DNA of 64,000 nucleotides from Catenovulum sediminis (GCF_040270295.1 NZ_JBELOE010000255.1); one strand, 5' to 3'. Shown: positions 35,532-45,032, numbered from the stretch's first letter. A program made the numbers and translations. Notes: generated by a model not told the origin, from the letters alone.

Positions 35532-36694
35532 TGTGAAGCCTTTACTATATCAAGCACTTGAATACATTTTTGAGACACGATTCGTTCACTAAAGAAATTA
35601 TCAAAATGCTCCTTTGAGTTTTTTTTCATTTGTTCTAACTTGCTGGAATCTAATTCAGATATGACTTTAATTTTACTAGCTAACATTTCAATGTTTTGTG
35701 TTTCGAAGAAAAACCCATTTTTCTCCTCACAAGCTAAATCTTTCAGACCTCCAGTATTTGAAAACAAACATAAACATGAACTGTACAACGCCTCCAATGC
35801 AAACATTGACAGCCCTTCATAACGGCTAGGGAGCACAGCAACATCTGTCTGTACTAACAATTCAAGGACTTCTTCGTGCGTCAACTTGTCAACAAAAGTA
35901 ACATTATCAACACCTTCCAATAAAAATTTCACTTTATTTTTAAGAGGACCATCACCGATTATTTGTATGTCAAATTTTTGAAGGACACTATTATCCAATA
36001 ATTTTAGCGCTGCTGCGAAATCAAAAAAGCCCTTTTGTAAGAAACCTTCATAGTTCATACGCCCCAGAATGGTCATTTTTATTTTACTATTATTAGTGCG
36101 TTCTGGTAACTTAGACCCTGTAATCGTATTAGGAATTACAAAAAATCCTTTTTTACTAATTTCATATAAATTATCTTTTAAATAATACTGTTTTGCGAAA
36201 TCAATATGGTATTGATTTGTCGACGCTATCCATTCTACTTTTTTGGATATATAATTTTGTATAAATAGTTTGCGCAATTTATATATTAACCCAGGGAAAA
36301 ACATAGCATATTCAGTATCGCTAGTTGAATGTATGCGCACTATAGCTTTTTTAAAAATATGTTTATTCAAAAACCCAAGAAAGATAAAATCGTCGAACGT
36401 CTCTATAATGATATCGTCAATACATTTTTCATTAACAACCTTTTCAATTTGTTTGGCATAAAAAATTGGATTTAAGAAGTACCGAACTTTTGGTATTTTT
36501 ACTGGGCTATCCAACCTGACAACTTGTATTCTTTCATACTCAATTTCTTGCCCAGCATTACTAGTTGGTGTTGCTATTATAACCTCTACGTTAGAGTTCT
36601 GGTTGACCAAAGCTTTTGCCAAGTTGAAGAAAGCATTTGAATAACCGGAATTAATTGGAAAAAACTCATGACAATAAATAAGTATTTTTCTCAT
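35528..36694 (-). CDS. glycosyltransferase family 4 (GT-B)
   Basis: 388 residues. The N-terminus ILIYCHEFFPINSGYSNAFFNL is the acceptor-side loop. The C-terminal donor domain has ILGRMNYEGFLQKGFFDFAAAL and the EX7E motif in SRYEGLSMFALEALYSS. Predicted inverting or retaining status cannot be told by eye, but EX7E points to retaining GT4. It overlaps wzx by 4 bp at one end and the GT2 gene at the other. The GC content is lower than in flanking housekeeping genes, as is usual for the variable core of such loci. Confidence 0.91.
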   Translation of the reverse strand: MRKILIYCHEFFPINSGYSNAFFNLAKALVNQNSNVEVIIATPTSNAGQEIEYERIQVVRLDSPVKIPKVRYFLNPIFYAKQIEKVVNEKCIDDIIIETFDDFIFLGFLNKHIFKKAIVRIHSTSDTEYAMFFPGLIYKLRKLFIQNYISKKVEWIASTNQYHIDFAKQYYLKDNLYEISKKGFFVIPNTITGSKLPERTNNSKIKMTILGRMNYEGFLQKGFFDFAAALKLLDNSVLQKFDIQIIGDGPLKNKVKFLLEGVDNVTFVDKLTHEEVLELLVQTDVAVLPSRYEGLSMFALEALYSSCLCLFSNTGGLKDLACEEKNGFFFETQNIEMLASKIKVISELDSSKLEQMKKNSKEHFDNFFSERIVSQKCIQVLDIVKASQ

Positions 36695-37938
36695 ATTTTT
36701 TTTATCCTCTTAATGGAGAAAGCAATCATAAATAACATCACAAAAAACTCGATAAAAACCAAAATTGAGGCTGTCGCAGTTTCTCTATAAATTGGTACAA
36801 AAGACAATGTAAGCAGTAGGCTGATAATCGAAGCGGTTATTAGCACCCCACAGAACTGCTTTTCCATTCCGTTATTAACCATAAATTGAATTCCAAATAC
36901 GTTACTAATACCAACCAAAAATGGTAGCGGAGACAATATTTTTAGTAATACCCCTGCGCCTTCATATTCACTTCCGGCAATCAAATTCACAATAAAACCG
37001 GACATTGTAAACAAACACAGAGAAATACATAAATTAATTCCCATTGTAAACTTCAGAAAATTTAACAACGACGATACGCCATCTGCGTAATTACGAGAGA
37101 ATTTTTGCGCTACATTTGGAAAAAATGCTTGTGAAAGTGGTGCGTATACTCCTTTTGCAGCCTCAGCAATTTTGTGAGCCGCAGAATATAGTCCTACACT
37201 CTGATTGCTAGCAAACATTCCTAAGATAGGTATAGCCAAATTCAAATAAAAGCTAATTGATAAATTAGATATAAAAACCCTAAAACCAGAAGTTAAGTAA
37301 TATTTGTATACGTTCCATGAGTATATTGAAAATCTAATTTTTTCATGTTTCAATGCAAAATAAAAACCAGTAACACCAGTCATTATAAAACTCATAGAGA
37401 GGAGAAGTGCAGCAACTAAAGTGTCACCAGAATCATTAATAAAAAGAAAAACGCTAAAGAGATAGAGTGTTTTGTATACTATGTTTATAACACTGATATA
37501 CCACATTTTCTCTACCCCCTGATACAGCCACAATGGAAATAATACATATCCAACCGTGATCAAAAAGGAAACTGCATTTAAATAAAAAATTGAATGCAAT
37601 TTCTGAACAAATAGACTGATCAAACAAAGAAGTGTAAAACAGACTAGTGCTAAAATAGCTTTAATACTTATAACACAACTGAATATTTCACTTAATTTCA
37701 TCAAGTTATTTTTATTTTTTGCTACATCTTTAGTAGCTAATAAATTAAAAGAGTACTCAACAATAATCACAAAATATGCGGCAATTGCGACAGACAGAGC
37801 ATAAGCGCCATAGGATTCTACCCCTAAAGTTCTAAGTAAATATGGCAGGGTTAATAACGGTAAAATATAATTCGCTACTTGCAAAACCCCTAAACTTGCG
37901 GCATTCCTTAAAAAGCCGCTAGACTTAAAATTTATCAA
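36691..37938 (-). CDS. wzx: lipid-linked repeat-unit flippase (Wzx)
   Basis: 415 residues, mostly hydrophobic, with about 12 predicted membrane helices in the arrangement of the MOP/PST exporter family. The opening GFLRNAASLGVLQVANYILPLLTLPYLLRTLGVE is (in two pieces, ending PYLLRTLG) typical of Wzx/RfbX. It should flip undecaprenyl-diphosphate-linked repeat units to the periplasm. A wzy gene and a wzz gene in the same operon support a Wzx/Wzy-dependent pathway. Translation is coupled to the downstream GT4. Confidence 0.94.
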   Translation of the reverse strand: MINFKSSGFLRNAASLGVLQVANYILPLLTLPYLLRTLGVESYGAYALSVAIAAYFVIIVEYSFNLLATKDVAKNKNNLMKLSEIFSCVISIKAILALVCFTLLCLISLFVQKLHSIFYLNAVSFLITVGYVLFPLWLYQGVEKMWYISVINIVYKTLYLFSVFLFINDSGDTLVAALLLSMSFIMTGVTGFYFALKHEKIRFSIYSWNVYKYYLTSGFRVFISNLSISFYLNLAIPILGMFASNQSVGLYSAAHKIAEAAKGVYAPLSQAFFPNVAQKFSRNYADGVSSLLNFLKFTMGINLCISLCLFTMSGFIVNLIAGSEYEGAGVLLKILSPLPFLVGISNVFGIQFMVNNGMEKQFCGVLITASIISLLLTLSFVPIYRETATASILVFIEFFVMLFMIAFSIKRIKKI

Positions 37939-37951
37939 GGTTAACCCAATC

Positions 37952-39100
37952 TTAAAGCGGATCTACAAAAAACGGAGGTATAATTTTTCCAGAGCTTAGA
38001 CTCTTTAAAATCACTTGACTAGCATCTAACGCTTCTTTGATTGTAACATCCATATCTAAATATCTATAAGTACCTAATCGCCCCAAGAAACTAACATTCG
38101 AAGAATTATTAGCTTTTTGAATATACTTAGAAAGCATCGTTTTTTCTTCTAATTGCCTGATAGGATAGTAAGGAATATCACCATCTTCGGCAAACCTGCT
38201 ATACTCTTTAAAGATAACAGTTGTATTTGGGTGTTCTTCCCAAGGTGAAAAGTGCTTATGTTCAGAGATTCTCGTATAATGAATACTTTCGTCTCCATAA
38301 TTCATCACAGCGCATCCTTGATAATCTCCACTATGGACTTCACGTTTAAAATCCAATGTCCGATATCTTAGTCGACCACAATCGAAATTAAACCATGCAT
38401 CAAGTGGTCCTGTATAAAACACATGCTCATAGTCTTTAATCGAAGATTTATCAAAGTTAGTATTAAGCAATAAACTAATATTATTGTGCTCTATTAATTG
38501 CTCAAATATCGGAGTATAACCATTTTTCGGCATGCCTTGATATTTATGGTTAAAATAATTGTCATCGTAGTTAAAACGTATAGGCAATCTTTTTAATATA
38601 CTAGCTGGAAGCTTACTAGGCTCTATGCCCCACTGCTTTAATGTATAGCCTTTAAAAAACGCTTCATACAATTCTTTTCCAACAAACTTTAAAGCTTGCT
38701 CTTCGAAAGACTGAGGGTTCTCAATTTTATCCTCTCCTAGTTCTGACAAATAATCTCTAGCTTCGCTTGGATTCAATGTTTTATTAAAAAACTGATTTAT
38801 AGTATGTAAGTTTATGGGTAGAGAATAAACCCCACCGCAAGAAGTGGTTTTAACCCTATTAACATAAGGAACAAATTCAGAAAACTGAGTAATAAAGTCC
38901 CAAACCATTTGATTGTCAGTATGAAATATGTGAGGGCCGTATTTATGAACCATGATTCCAGTCTCATCATCCCTTTCTGAATAACAATTTCCACCTATAT
39001 GTTCTCGTGTTTCGTATAGTTCAACATTATAGCCAGATAAAGCTAACTCTCTCGCAATTATACACCCTGAAAATCCAGCTCCTATGACAGCAAATTTCAT
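37952..39100 (-). CDS. glf: UDP-galactopyranose mutase
   Basis: Glf converts UDP-galactopyranose to UDP-galactofuranose, using reduced FAD. The 382 residues match the family. The FAD-binding start is FAVIGAGFSGCIIARELA, followed by HIGGNCYSE and the substrate-loop region HKYGPHIFHT, with later HSGDYQGCAVMNYGD and an SFLGRLGTYRYLDMD segment near the C-terminus. It shows that galactofuranose is a likely component of the polymer. The gene is between wzz and wzx with 8 to 13 bp gaps. Confidence 0.97.
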   Translation of the reverse strand: MKFAVIGAGFSGCIIARELALSGYNVELYETREHIGGNCYSERDDETGIMVHKYGPHIFHTDNQMVWDFITQFSEFVPYVNRVKTTSCGGVYSLPINLHTINQFFNKTLNPSEARDYLSELGEDKIENPQSFEEQALKFVGKELYEAFFKGYTLKQWGIEPSKLPASILKRLPIRFNYDDNYFNHKYQGMPKNGYTPIFEQLIEHNNISLLLNTNFDKSSIKDYEHVFYTGPLDAWFNFDCGRLRYRTLDFKREVHSGDYQGCAVMNYGDESIHYTRISEHKHFSPWEEHPNTTVIFKEYSRFAEDGDIPYYPIRQLEEKTMLSKYIQKANNSSNVSFLGRLGTYRYLDMDVTIKEALDASQVILKSLSSGKIIPPFFVDPL

Positions 39101-39108
39101 TTTTTCTC

Positions 39109-40074
39109 CTAAATTTTTGTCTTTCTAAAAAGGCATGTTGTTAATAAGGCGATTGTGAAGCCTATGAGTGAAAATAAAATTACCAGTAACGCTCTGCTAG
39201 GTTTTGACTTAACTTCTGGTACACTGGCGGGAACAACCGTCTCTACTAAGTATTCTTCACTAACTTCTGCTAACATTAATGTTTGGATTTGGCTTTCAAT
39301 CATATTATAGAAAACCGATTGCATATCAGTCAGATTAGTTTCAATGATTTTTTCTTCAAGATAGCGAATATTCTTACGAGCTTTTAACATATCTTGACTT
39401 TGAAAATACTTATTAAGCTCAAAAGCCAATAGGTTTACTAACTCATGAGCAACATAAGGCGAATAATGAGTTACCGATATACTCAACATTCCCTTTTTCA
39501 CGTCATAATTCACTCTTAACATTTTTTCAAATGTCTTATATGTTTCCCAGCTGGACGGTTCTTCCCCACCTTGCACCAACCAAGACTCACCGTTAGAATC
39601 ATAAACATCAGTGTTATATATCAACTCATTTGTATTATAATTCCATTTTTTTACTGCCATTAATTTTGGCTTTAGTCTATATCTATTAGTAAGCTCTTCT
39701 AAGAAAGGCCAACTTTTAATCAGCTCTACAGCTTGTTCAACTCTACTGCTATCGCCACCACCTAAATTTATACCTGCCATTGCAGCTAGGCCACCATACT
39801 GTGCAGATAGTGCCCCCATACTGCTTTTACCATCAGATTGAGCTGGAGCCAATATAATTTCAGATTTGTACATATTTGGCAGTGACAATGCGTAAATCAC
39901 TGAGGCAATTGCAAATACGGCGGTAATGGCGATTATTTTTATGCGGCCTGCCCAAATCACGTTCCAGAGTTCGCGCAGGTCTATTTCGTCATCGCGGTTG
40001 TCTGTAAAGTCGCTGTCTAGCTTTTGCGAGAGTTTTTCTTCTATTCTTGCTAAGCGGTTTTCTAGTTCGTTCAT
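39109..40074 (-). CDS. wzz: polysaccharide chain-length regulator (Wzz family)
   Basis: 321 residues with a cytoplasmic N-terminal coil (about 1-45, LENRLARIEEKL), a first membrane helix (about 50-70), a periplasmic Wzz domain beginning NMYKSEIILAPAQ, and a second membrane helix near the C-terminus preceded by the proline-rich PSVPEVKSKPSRALL stretch. It lacks a tyrosine-kinase domain, so it is a PCP-1-like chain-length determinant rather than Wzc. No wzc/wzb genes are in the window. The intergenic region to the exporter gene carries repeat fragments. Confidence 0.93.
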   Translation of the reverse strand: MNELENRLARIEEKLSQKLDSDFTDNRDDEIDLRELWNVIWAGRIKIIAITAVFAIASVIYALSLPNMYKSEIILAPAQSDGKSSMGALSAQYGGLAAMAGINLGGGDSSRVEQAVELIKSWPFLEELTNRYRLKPKLMAVKKWNYNTNELIYNTDVYDSNGESWLVQGGEEPSSWETYKTFEKMLRVNYDVKKGMLSISVTHYSPYVAHELVNLLAFELNKYFQSQDMLKARKNIRYLEEKIIETNLTDMQSVFYNMIESQIQTLMLAEVSEEYLVETVVPASVPEVKSKPSRALLVILFSLIGFTIALLTTCLFRKTKI

Positions 40075-40099
40075 TGTTTGTGTTAAATGTCCGTTTTTG

Positions 40100-40222
40100 T
40101 CGCGTGTGTGCGATGTTCAAATTTTTTGTCGGGTTTTGTTCGACGTTTAAATTTTAAATTTGTCGGCCTAAAGGCCGACCTACATGTCGGTTTATTTTGT
40201 CGGGCTAAAGCCGCGACCTACA
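40100..40222. repeat. REP fragments between wza-like gene and wzz (2 hairpins plus remnants)
   Basis: One inverted, perfectly paired hairpin GTCGGCCTAAAGGCCGAC followed by CTAC, then an inverted class-2 copy ending CGACCTACACA. Ahead of them lie GTCGCGTGTGTGCGATG and TTGTCGGGTTTTGTTCGAC, which look like decayed copies. There is no heptamer run. This is the only place where repeats interrupt the polysaccharide operon, between its first and second genes. Confidence 0.85.
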
Positions 40223-40224
40223 CA

Positions 40225-43200
40225 TTACAGTGCGGCGACGGCGGCTAGTGCAACTGTAGATTGATATATAATACTGGTTATGTCTTTCCAAATTTCAATT
40301 GCAGGTATTGGGTCTACATTAGTTGGCACTACTATGGTATCGCCCGGCTCTACTTTTGAGCTACCGCCGAACCAGCCGATGTTTGATACCACTCGGCCAT
40401 TAGCCTTTATAATGTAGGCATCGCTGCTTTCTGCCAGTTGGTTGTATCCGCCTGCCGCTGCTATGTAATCTTCCATATCCCAGCTGCTGTTATGTATTTG
40501 TGCAGTTGGCGCATATACCTCACCAATTACAGACACAGCTTGGTTGATTCTTGGCACTATTAATACATCACCGTTTCGCAGCTCTACTGACTCTTCCTGC
40601 ACTAATAATTGTTCTTTTTCAATTATCATACGGCCTGTCGCTTGCGCGGCTTCTAGCTGTTCTAATAGCGATAATATGGTTTCTGATTTACCGGCTTCAC
40701 CGCTGTTTATTTGTGTTGCCACCAGCTCGCGCCTTAATTTGCGCTCTGCTTCGTCTAGCATTTTTTGCTCTTGCGTTTTTAAGTAGCTGCGTGTGAATAT
40801 TGAGGCGCCTAAAAATGCGTTTTCAGAAAATCCACCTGCCCGTTTTACTAAGCTGGCTAAGGTTTCACCTTTGTTTATGGTGTACACACCAGGGAATTTA
40901 AATTCGCCCATTAAGGTTACAGTTTCGTGATCGCGCCATTCAGGTATCTTTTTAACCAATACATTATCGCGCGGCGCTAAATGATATTCGCTGGTATTGG
41001 TGGTGGTTAAGTCGATGGTTTCTAATATAAAATCTGATGAGTCGACTAAGTTTGTGGTAAAGCGGCTGATGCCAATTTCGTTTAGGTAACTGGCTTCTGT
41101 GTAACCACCGGCTGCCTGTATTAAATCTTGCAGTGTCATATTGTTAGACAGTGGGTAGGTGCCCGGAAATCTAACTTCGCCGCTAATATTAACCAATAAT
41201 ACTTGGTTTTCTTTATTGGTTTGCTGGCGAATTTGCGCGACTAGATCACCAATAAGCGCAGTACGTGATTGGTTAATTGAAAATACGTATAGCTTGTCTT
41301 CTGGTCTTAGTTGAAATTTTAAATCTTCCTGATTTCGCATGCTAAGCGCTTCAAATTCGAAGCGGTTTAACGCGTAGTTGCGGCGTTTTAGTAGCATGTA
41401 ATCTTGATCGGTTTCTAGCTTTATATCGTGCGCGGCAAGCAGTAAGTCGTTTACTGTCATGTTTCTGTGCAGTGGAAAATAAGCTGGATATTTAACGTTA
41501 CCCACTACTTGTACAATTTCTGCTGGCTCACCATTGCGGGCTTGTTGTTGTAGTTCAATTAAGCTGTTAGATAATAAGCCAATTTGACCGCTGCGTTGTT
41601 CGCTGGTTGAAAATACAAATAGTTTGTCTTCTTCGCGTAATTTAGTTTGTTTTTCTGCAGGGTTGGTTAAATCTACTTTTTCAAACCAGGTACGTTTTGG
41701 GTTACGTGAACGGCGCTGTAATAGTGCAAATTGTAAGTCGGTGTCCATACGGTAGTCGTATGCCGCTTTTATTAGGTCGTTTACTGTCATGCTGGTGGTT
41801 AACGGGTAGTTACCCGCAAATTCAACATTTCCGCTTATCGATACAATTTTAGGCGGTTGTGTCGCGCGTGACTGCGAACGTAAACGTGCTAGTACACCAT
41901 CAAGTTGTCTTGCTTGGTTTGCGCCAAATACATAAATTTTGTCTCTGGGCTGTAATTTTATATTGTGTTCGCTGCTTGGGTTGGCCAGTACTTGACCAAT
42001 TGAAAACTGCAGTGCTGTTATGGTGCGCAGTGGTTGTTCTTCGCGAATGATTAGTGAGTAGACTAAATCAGGTTCTGATTTTAAATCGCGCACGTCGTTT
42101 ATAAGATCGCTGACGCGCATGCCTTTTTTCCATGCAAATGCGCCTGGGCGGTGTGTGTGGCCTTCTATCGATACCACGTTTTCACGCGAGTCGAGTATTG
42201 AATATACGCGCACAATGTCACCATTGCTGAGTGCTTGTTGTTTTCCGCTTTTTTGCGTTAAATCAACATCTACGACTGTGCGTTCACCTTGTTTGCCTAT
42301 GCGTTCTATTTTTGAAGCTTTTGGATAAGCGGTGGGTAAATAGCCCCCTGCGAGTTCTATGACTTCACCGGCATTTACGCTGTTTTTAAGCTCGTATATT
42401 GCTGGGCGTTTTACTTCGCCATCTACCCCTACGGTTGTCCCCACAGGTGGAATAAACACGACGTCACCCGGTAATAAGTTGGTGTCGTTTGCTGTGTTAC
42501 CTTTTAGTAGTAAGTCGTATAAATCGAAGGTGGTGATAACCTTGCCTTTACGTTTTAGTTGGATATTTCGCAGTGAACCCACTTCTGTTACCCCGCCTGA
42601 TACGAATAATGCATGGGTAATGCTGGATAATGAGCTGACGGTATAAGCGCCCGGTTTGTAGGCTTCACCTAATACAAAGATGCGGATTGAGCGTAGTGCG
42701 CCCATGGTAATGTTGGCTTTTGCGCCAATCACTTTTTGTGAGATTTGTTCGTTAATAAAGTTTTTGAATTCTGAAAATGACATGCCAACGACTTGTAGCG
42801 GGCCGGTTTCTGGCATCATAAAGGTGCCGTTTCTGTCTATTGTGACTTCATAGCTTTTGAATTCTTTACCAAATAGTTGGATTTTTACCGTGTCGCCCGG
42901 GCCTAATACGTATTCGTGTGGTACGGGTACGTCGGTTGCAGGTGCGAATGTAGATGGGCTGCCGGCAAATAATTCGTATCCAAAGGGTTTTAAGACGCGC
43001 GCGCTTTTGCCTTTTTGTTTGGCATCGCCGTCTGAGGTTAATCCGGTGCCACTGGCTAAGCCTTTATCTACTTCGGTTACGACGGCATCGTCGACCGAGC
43101 GTGAGGTAACCACTTTGGGGTTGTCTATTTTTTTGCTTGTGGTGGTTTGGTTGATTTCTGATAAATCTATGCCATATTGTTTAGCAAGCGCTTCTTGTTG

Positions 43201-43311
43201 CGCTTTGGGAAGTTGTTTAAATTGCGCTATTTGCTCTTGCGATGGTGCGACAGCTTGGGCTTGGTGGCTAAATAGGATACTCGTGAGGAGTAAAAGCAGT
43301 ACTCGCTTCAT
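40225..43311 (-). CDS. Wza-like polysaccharide export protein with about eight SLBB repeats
   Basis: 1028 residues, far longer than E. coli Wza (379). A signal peptide (about 1-20) is followed by a poly-export domain starting near EYVLGPGDTVKIQLFG. About eight SLBB-type repeats follow, recognisable by openings such as VLGEAYKPGAYTV, VDGEVKRPAIYEL, IEGHTHRPGAFAW, ISGNVEFAGNYPL, VVGNVKYPAYFPL, ISGEVRFPGTYPL, LMGEFKFPGVYTI and VIGEVYAPTAQIH. There is a hydrophobic C-terminal helix. It should be the outer-membrane export channel or its periplasmic extension. Long multi-SLBB exporters occur in other marine gammaproteobacteria. There is no lipobox, so membrane anchoring differs from Wza. It is the first gene of the operon. 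Confidence 0.9.
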   Translation of the reverse strand: MKRVLLLLLTSILFSHQAQAVAPSQEQIAQFKQLPKAQQEALAKQYGIDLSEINQTTTSKKIDNPKVVTSRSVDDAVVTEVDKGLASGTGLTSDGDAKQKGKSARVLKPFGYELFAGSPSTFAPATDVPVPHEYVLGPGDTVKIQLFGKEFKSYEVTIDRNGTFMMPETGPLQVVGMSFSEFKNFINEQISQKVIGAKANITMGALRSIRIFVLGEAYKPGAYTVSSLSSITHALFVSGGVTEVGSLRNIQLKRKGKVITTFDLYDLLLKGNTANDTNLLPGDVVFIPPVGTTVGVDGEVKRPAIYELKNSVNAGEVIELAGGYLPTAYPKASKIERIGKQGERTVVDVDLTQKSGKQQALSNGDIVRVYSILDSRENVVSIEGHTHRPGAFAWKKGMRVSDLINDVRDLKSEPDLVYSLIIREEQPLRTITALQFSIGQVLANPSSEHNIKLQPRDKIYVFGANQARQLDGVLARLRSQSRATQPPKIVSISGNVEFAGNYPLTTSMTVNDLIKAAYDYRMDTDLQFALLQRRSRNPKRTWFEKVDLTNPAEKQTKLREEDKLFVFSTSEQRSGQIGLLSNSLIELQQQARNGEPAEIVQVVGNVKYPAYFPLHRNMTVNDLLLAAHDIKLETDQDYMLLKRRNYALNRFEFEALSMRNQEDLKFQLRPEDKLYVFSINQSRTALIGDLVAQIRQQTNKENQVLLVNISGEVRFPGTYPLSNNMTLQDLIQAAGGYTEASYLNEIGISRFTTNLVDSSDFILETIDLTTTNTSEYHLAPRDNVLVKKIPEWRDHETVTLMGEFKFPGVYTINKGETLASLVKRAGGFSENAFLGASIFTRSYLKTQEQKMLDEAERKLRRELVATQINSGEAGKSETILSLLEQLEAAQATGRMIIEKEQLLVQEESVELRNGDVLIVPRINQAVSVIGEVYAPTAQIHNSSWDMEDYIAAAGGYNQLAESSDAYIIKANGRVVSNIGWFGGSSKVEPGDTIVVPTNVDPIPAIEIWKDITSIIYQSTVALAAVAAL

Positions 43312-43454
43312 GTGTTAACTTTTCCCTTTCAAATGCGACACAAATTTTACAATTTGCTTATAATCTGGAGTTTGATTCATCTAGATATTTATAGCGCGGT
43401 AATATAACAAATTTATGGCAAGTTGCGAGTAATTTTTTGTGAAGAGGTTCTATT

Positions 43455-43655
43455 TTGGAGCGACGAGCTTCGAGCGACGAGCTTCGAGCTTCGAGCTGTG
43501 TAGGTCGTCCCTTTAGGGCGACAGTTTGCATATTGCGCGATTTGTCGGACTAAAGTCCGACCTACATTGGCTCGAAGCTCGCTGCTCGTAACTCGTCGCT
43601 AAAATGTCGGGCTGAAGCCACGACCTACATTTTAGCGTAAAGTCCGACCTACATT
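43455..43655. repeat. REP/BIME block 13 between fic and the wza-like gene (about 4 hairpins)
   Basis: The sequence reads: heptamers (GAGCGAC, GAGCTTC), a class-1 forward hairpin, the spacer TTTGCATATTGCGCGATT, an inverted class-4 hairpin (GTCGGACTAAAGTCCGAC), complementary heptamers, an inverted class-2 hairpin, and a half class-4 copy (TAAAGTCCGACCTAC). That half copy supplies the last codons and stop of the fic gene. The adjoining unique 130 bp upstream of the exporter gene should hold the polysaccharide operon promoter; I saw no JUMPstart/ops element there. Confidence 0.93.
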
Positions 43656-45019
43656 TTGCGTCGGTATGTTTTATATTGTGATGGTGTTAGCCCATACCTT
43701 GCGAGTACACCTTCATGTAAGCGTGCAATTTCTTGGTTAATTTGTTCTTTTAGTGCTGGTTTATCTTGCCTGTTGATTTTCTGTTGTTCAATGATGTTTT
43801 CAATCATTGTTTCGGCGTCTTCGTCTGGGTGTGTGACAATCTCAAATACTGTTTTTTTGATGATATCGCGATATATCAATCGAATCGGGTCTGGCTCGGC
43901 GAGTGATTGTTTTATGGCTATGTATTCTTTGCTTGAGCGTTCGTATGCCCATATAAATAAATCTTTTAAAAGGTCGATTCGCGTAAGTTCGTATACTCCT
44001 AGCATGGCGGCACTATAGGCTTTTTCTGGTACGTCTAAAAAGGTGAGCGGACAATAATTTTGCTTAATTAATGGAATATTTGCCGCCAAACGTGACACGC
44101 GTTTATTTACGTCGGCAAATGGCTGTAAATAGGGTATGTGTACCATGGTAAAAAACGCCTGTTCGAATGGGTCGCTTATTTTTTCCGTTTTTTCTAATAT
44201 GATATCCAGTATATTTTCTATTTGTTTGGCGCCGCTTATCGGTTTGTAGACGCTTTTACCAATTTCAACTGTGTGTATGCGGATTCGGCCTTCATCTGCT
44301 GGGTTCGGCAGTAAGTTTTCTGATAAGGCACTGTGTAAATTGGTTATGGTATAGCGGTTAAATCCGAGCTCGCTGGCGTTTTCTATTAGTAGTTCTATTG
44401 CGTTTTTGTGGTTTAGTATCATTTGTGTTTCTAACGCATTTTTACCTTGGGCGATTTTGCCGTGTTCTATAAGTTCAATCGTATCTAATTTACTATAGGT
44501 GTTGCCTTCTAGGTGGCTTGATGCCCAGGACAGATCGATAAGCAGCCGACTGTATATTTCTCGCCCAAATGTACCTGCAGGTTGTTGGCCTGTATTGGTT
44601 GAACCGAGCCTTTTAAGTTGTTCACGTGTGGATGCGGACAGGTAATACGTTTGATTGGGTGTGTATTCTTGTAAAAATTCCAGTTGGTAGCTTATTGGCT
44701 CTCGCGTTTGTTCTGGTTGGTTTAGGTATTTAATGATCTCGCGACTTGCCGGTGTTAAGGGTATGTAGTCTGTGTAGTTGATATCTGTGGGTGGTTGCGT
44801 TTCTGCTTGCTTGTGACTTTTATGTGACTGATTAGCTGTGTAAGCGGTGCTTCGCCCTTGACCAATTTTTTTTATTTGTTGGTTGTCGATGAGCCGCTTT
44901 ATAGTTCTTTGAATTGTGCGCCTTGATTGTGTTTGAAAAGCAATTTCTAATTGAGCGAGTTGAACCGGCTGTTCGCTGTTTTGTATATAAAGTAGGATGT
45001 TGTTTTCTGCTTTTGTCAT
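43649..45019 (-). CDS. Fic-fold protein with N-terminal winged helix and degenerate active site
   Basis: 456 residues. An N-terminal winged helix (about 1-62, recognition region SRRTIQRTIKRLIDN) is followed by a Fic domain. The inhibitory-helix motif SSHLEGN (S167-x3-E171-G172) is present, as in class II Fic proteins. The catalytic motif, normally HPFxxGNGRxxR, reads QPFADVNKRVSR (299-310): histidine is glutamine and both glycines are gone, so AMP transfer by the usual mechanism looks impossible. I recall a group of Fic proteins sharing this altered motif, so it may be a conserved variant rather than a dead gene. The last residue and stop (ATG TAG) are REP sequence. Three to four spaced operator-like boxes lie upstream. 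Confidence 0.88.
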   Translation of the reverse strand: MTKAENNILLYIQNSEQPVQLAQLEIAFQTQSRRTIQRTIKRLIDNQQIKKIGQGRSTAYTANQSHKSHKQAETQPPTDINYTDYIPLTPASREIIKYLNQPEQTREPISYQLEFLQEYTPNQTYYLSASTREQLKRLGSTNTGQQPAGTFGREIYSRLLIDLSWASSHLEGNTYSKLDTIELIEHGKIAQGKNALETQMILNHKNAIELLIENASELGFNRYTITNLHSALSENLLPNPADEGRIRIHTVEIGKSVYKPISGAKQIENILDIILEKTEKISDPFEQAFFTMVHIPYLQPFADVNKRVSRLAANIPLIKQNYCPLTFLDVPEKAYSAAMLGVYELTRIDLLKDLFIWAYERSSKEYIAIKQSLAEPDPIRLIYRDIIKKTVFEIVTHPDEDAETMIENIIEQQKINRQDKPALKEQINQEIARLHEGVLARYGLTPSQYKTYRRKM

Positions 45020-45032
45020 GTTTAGTTCTGAA

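Noticed and set aside
43312..43455. JUMPstart/ops element upstream of the polysaccharide operon
   Set aside because: I looked for GGCGGTAG-type sequence on the minus strand and found none. The TATATT and TATAAA hexamers there have no partner at suitable spacing.
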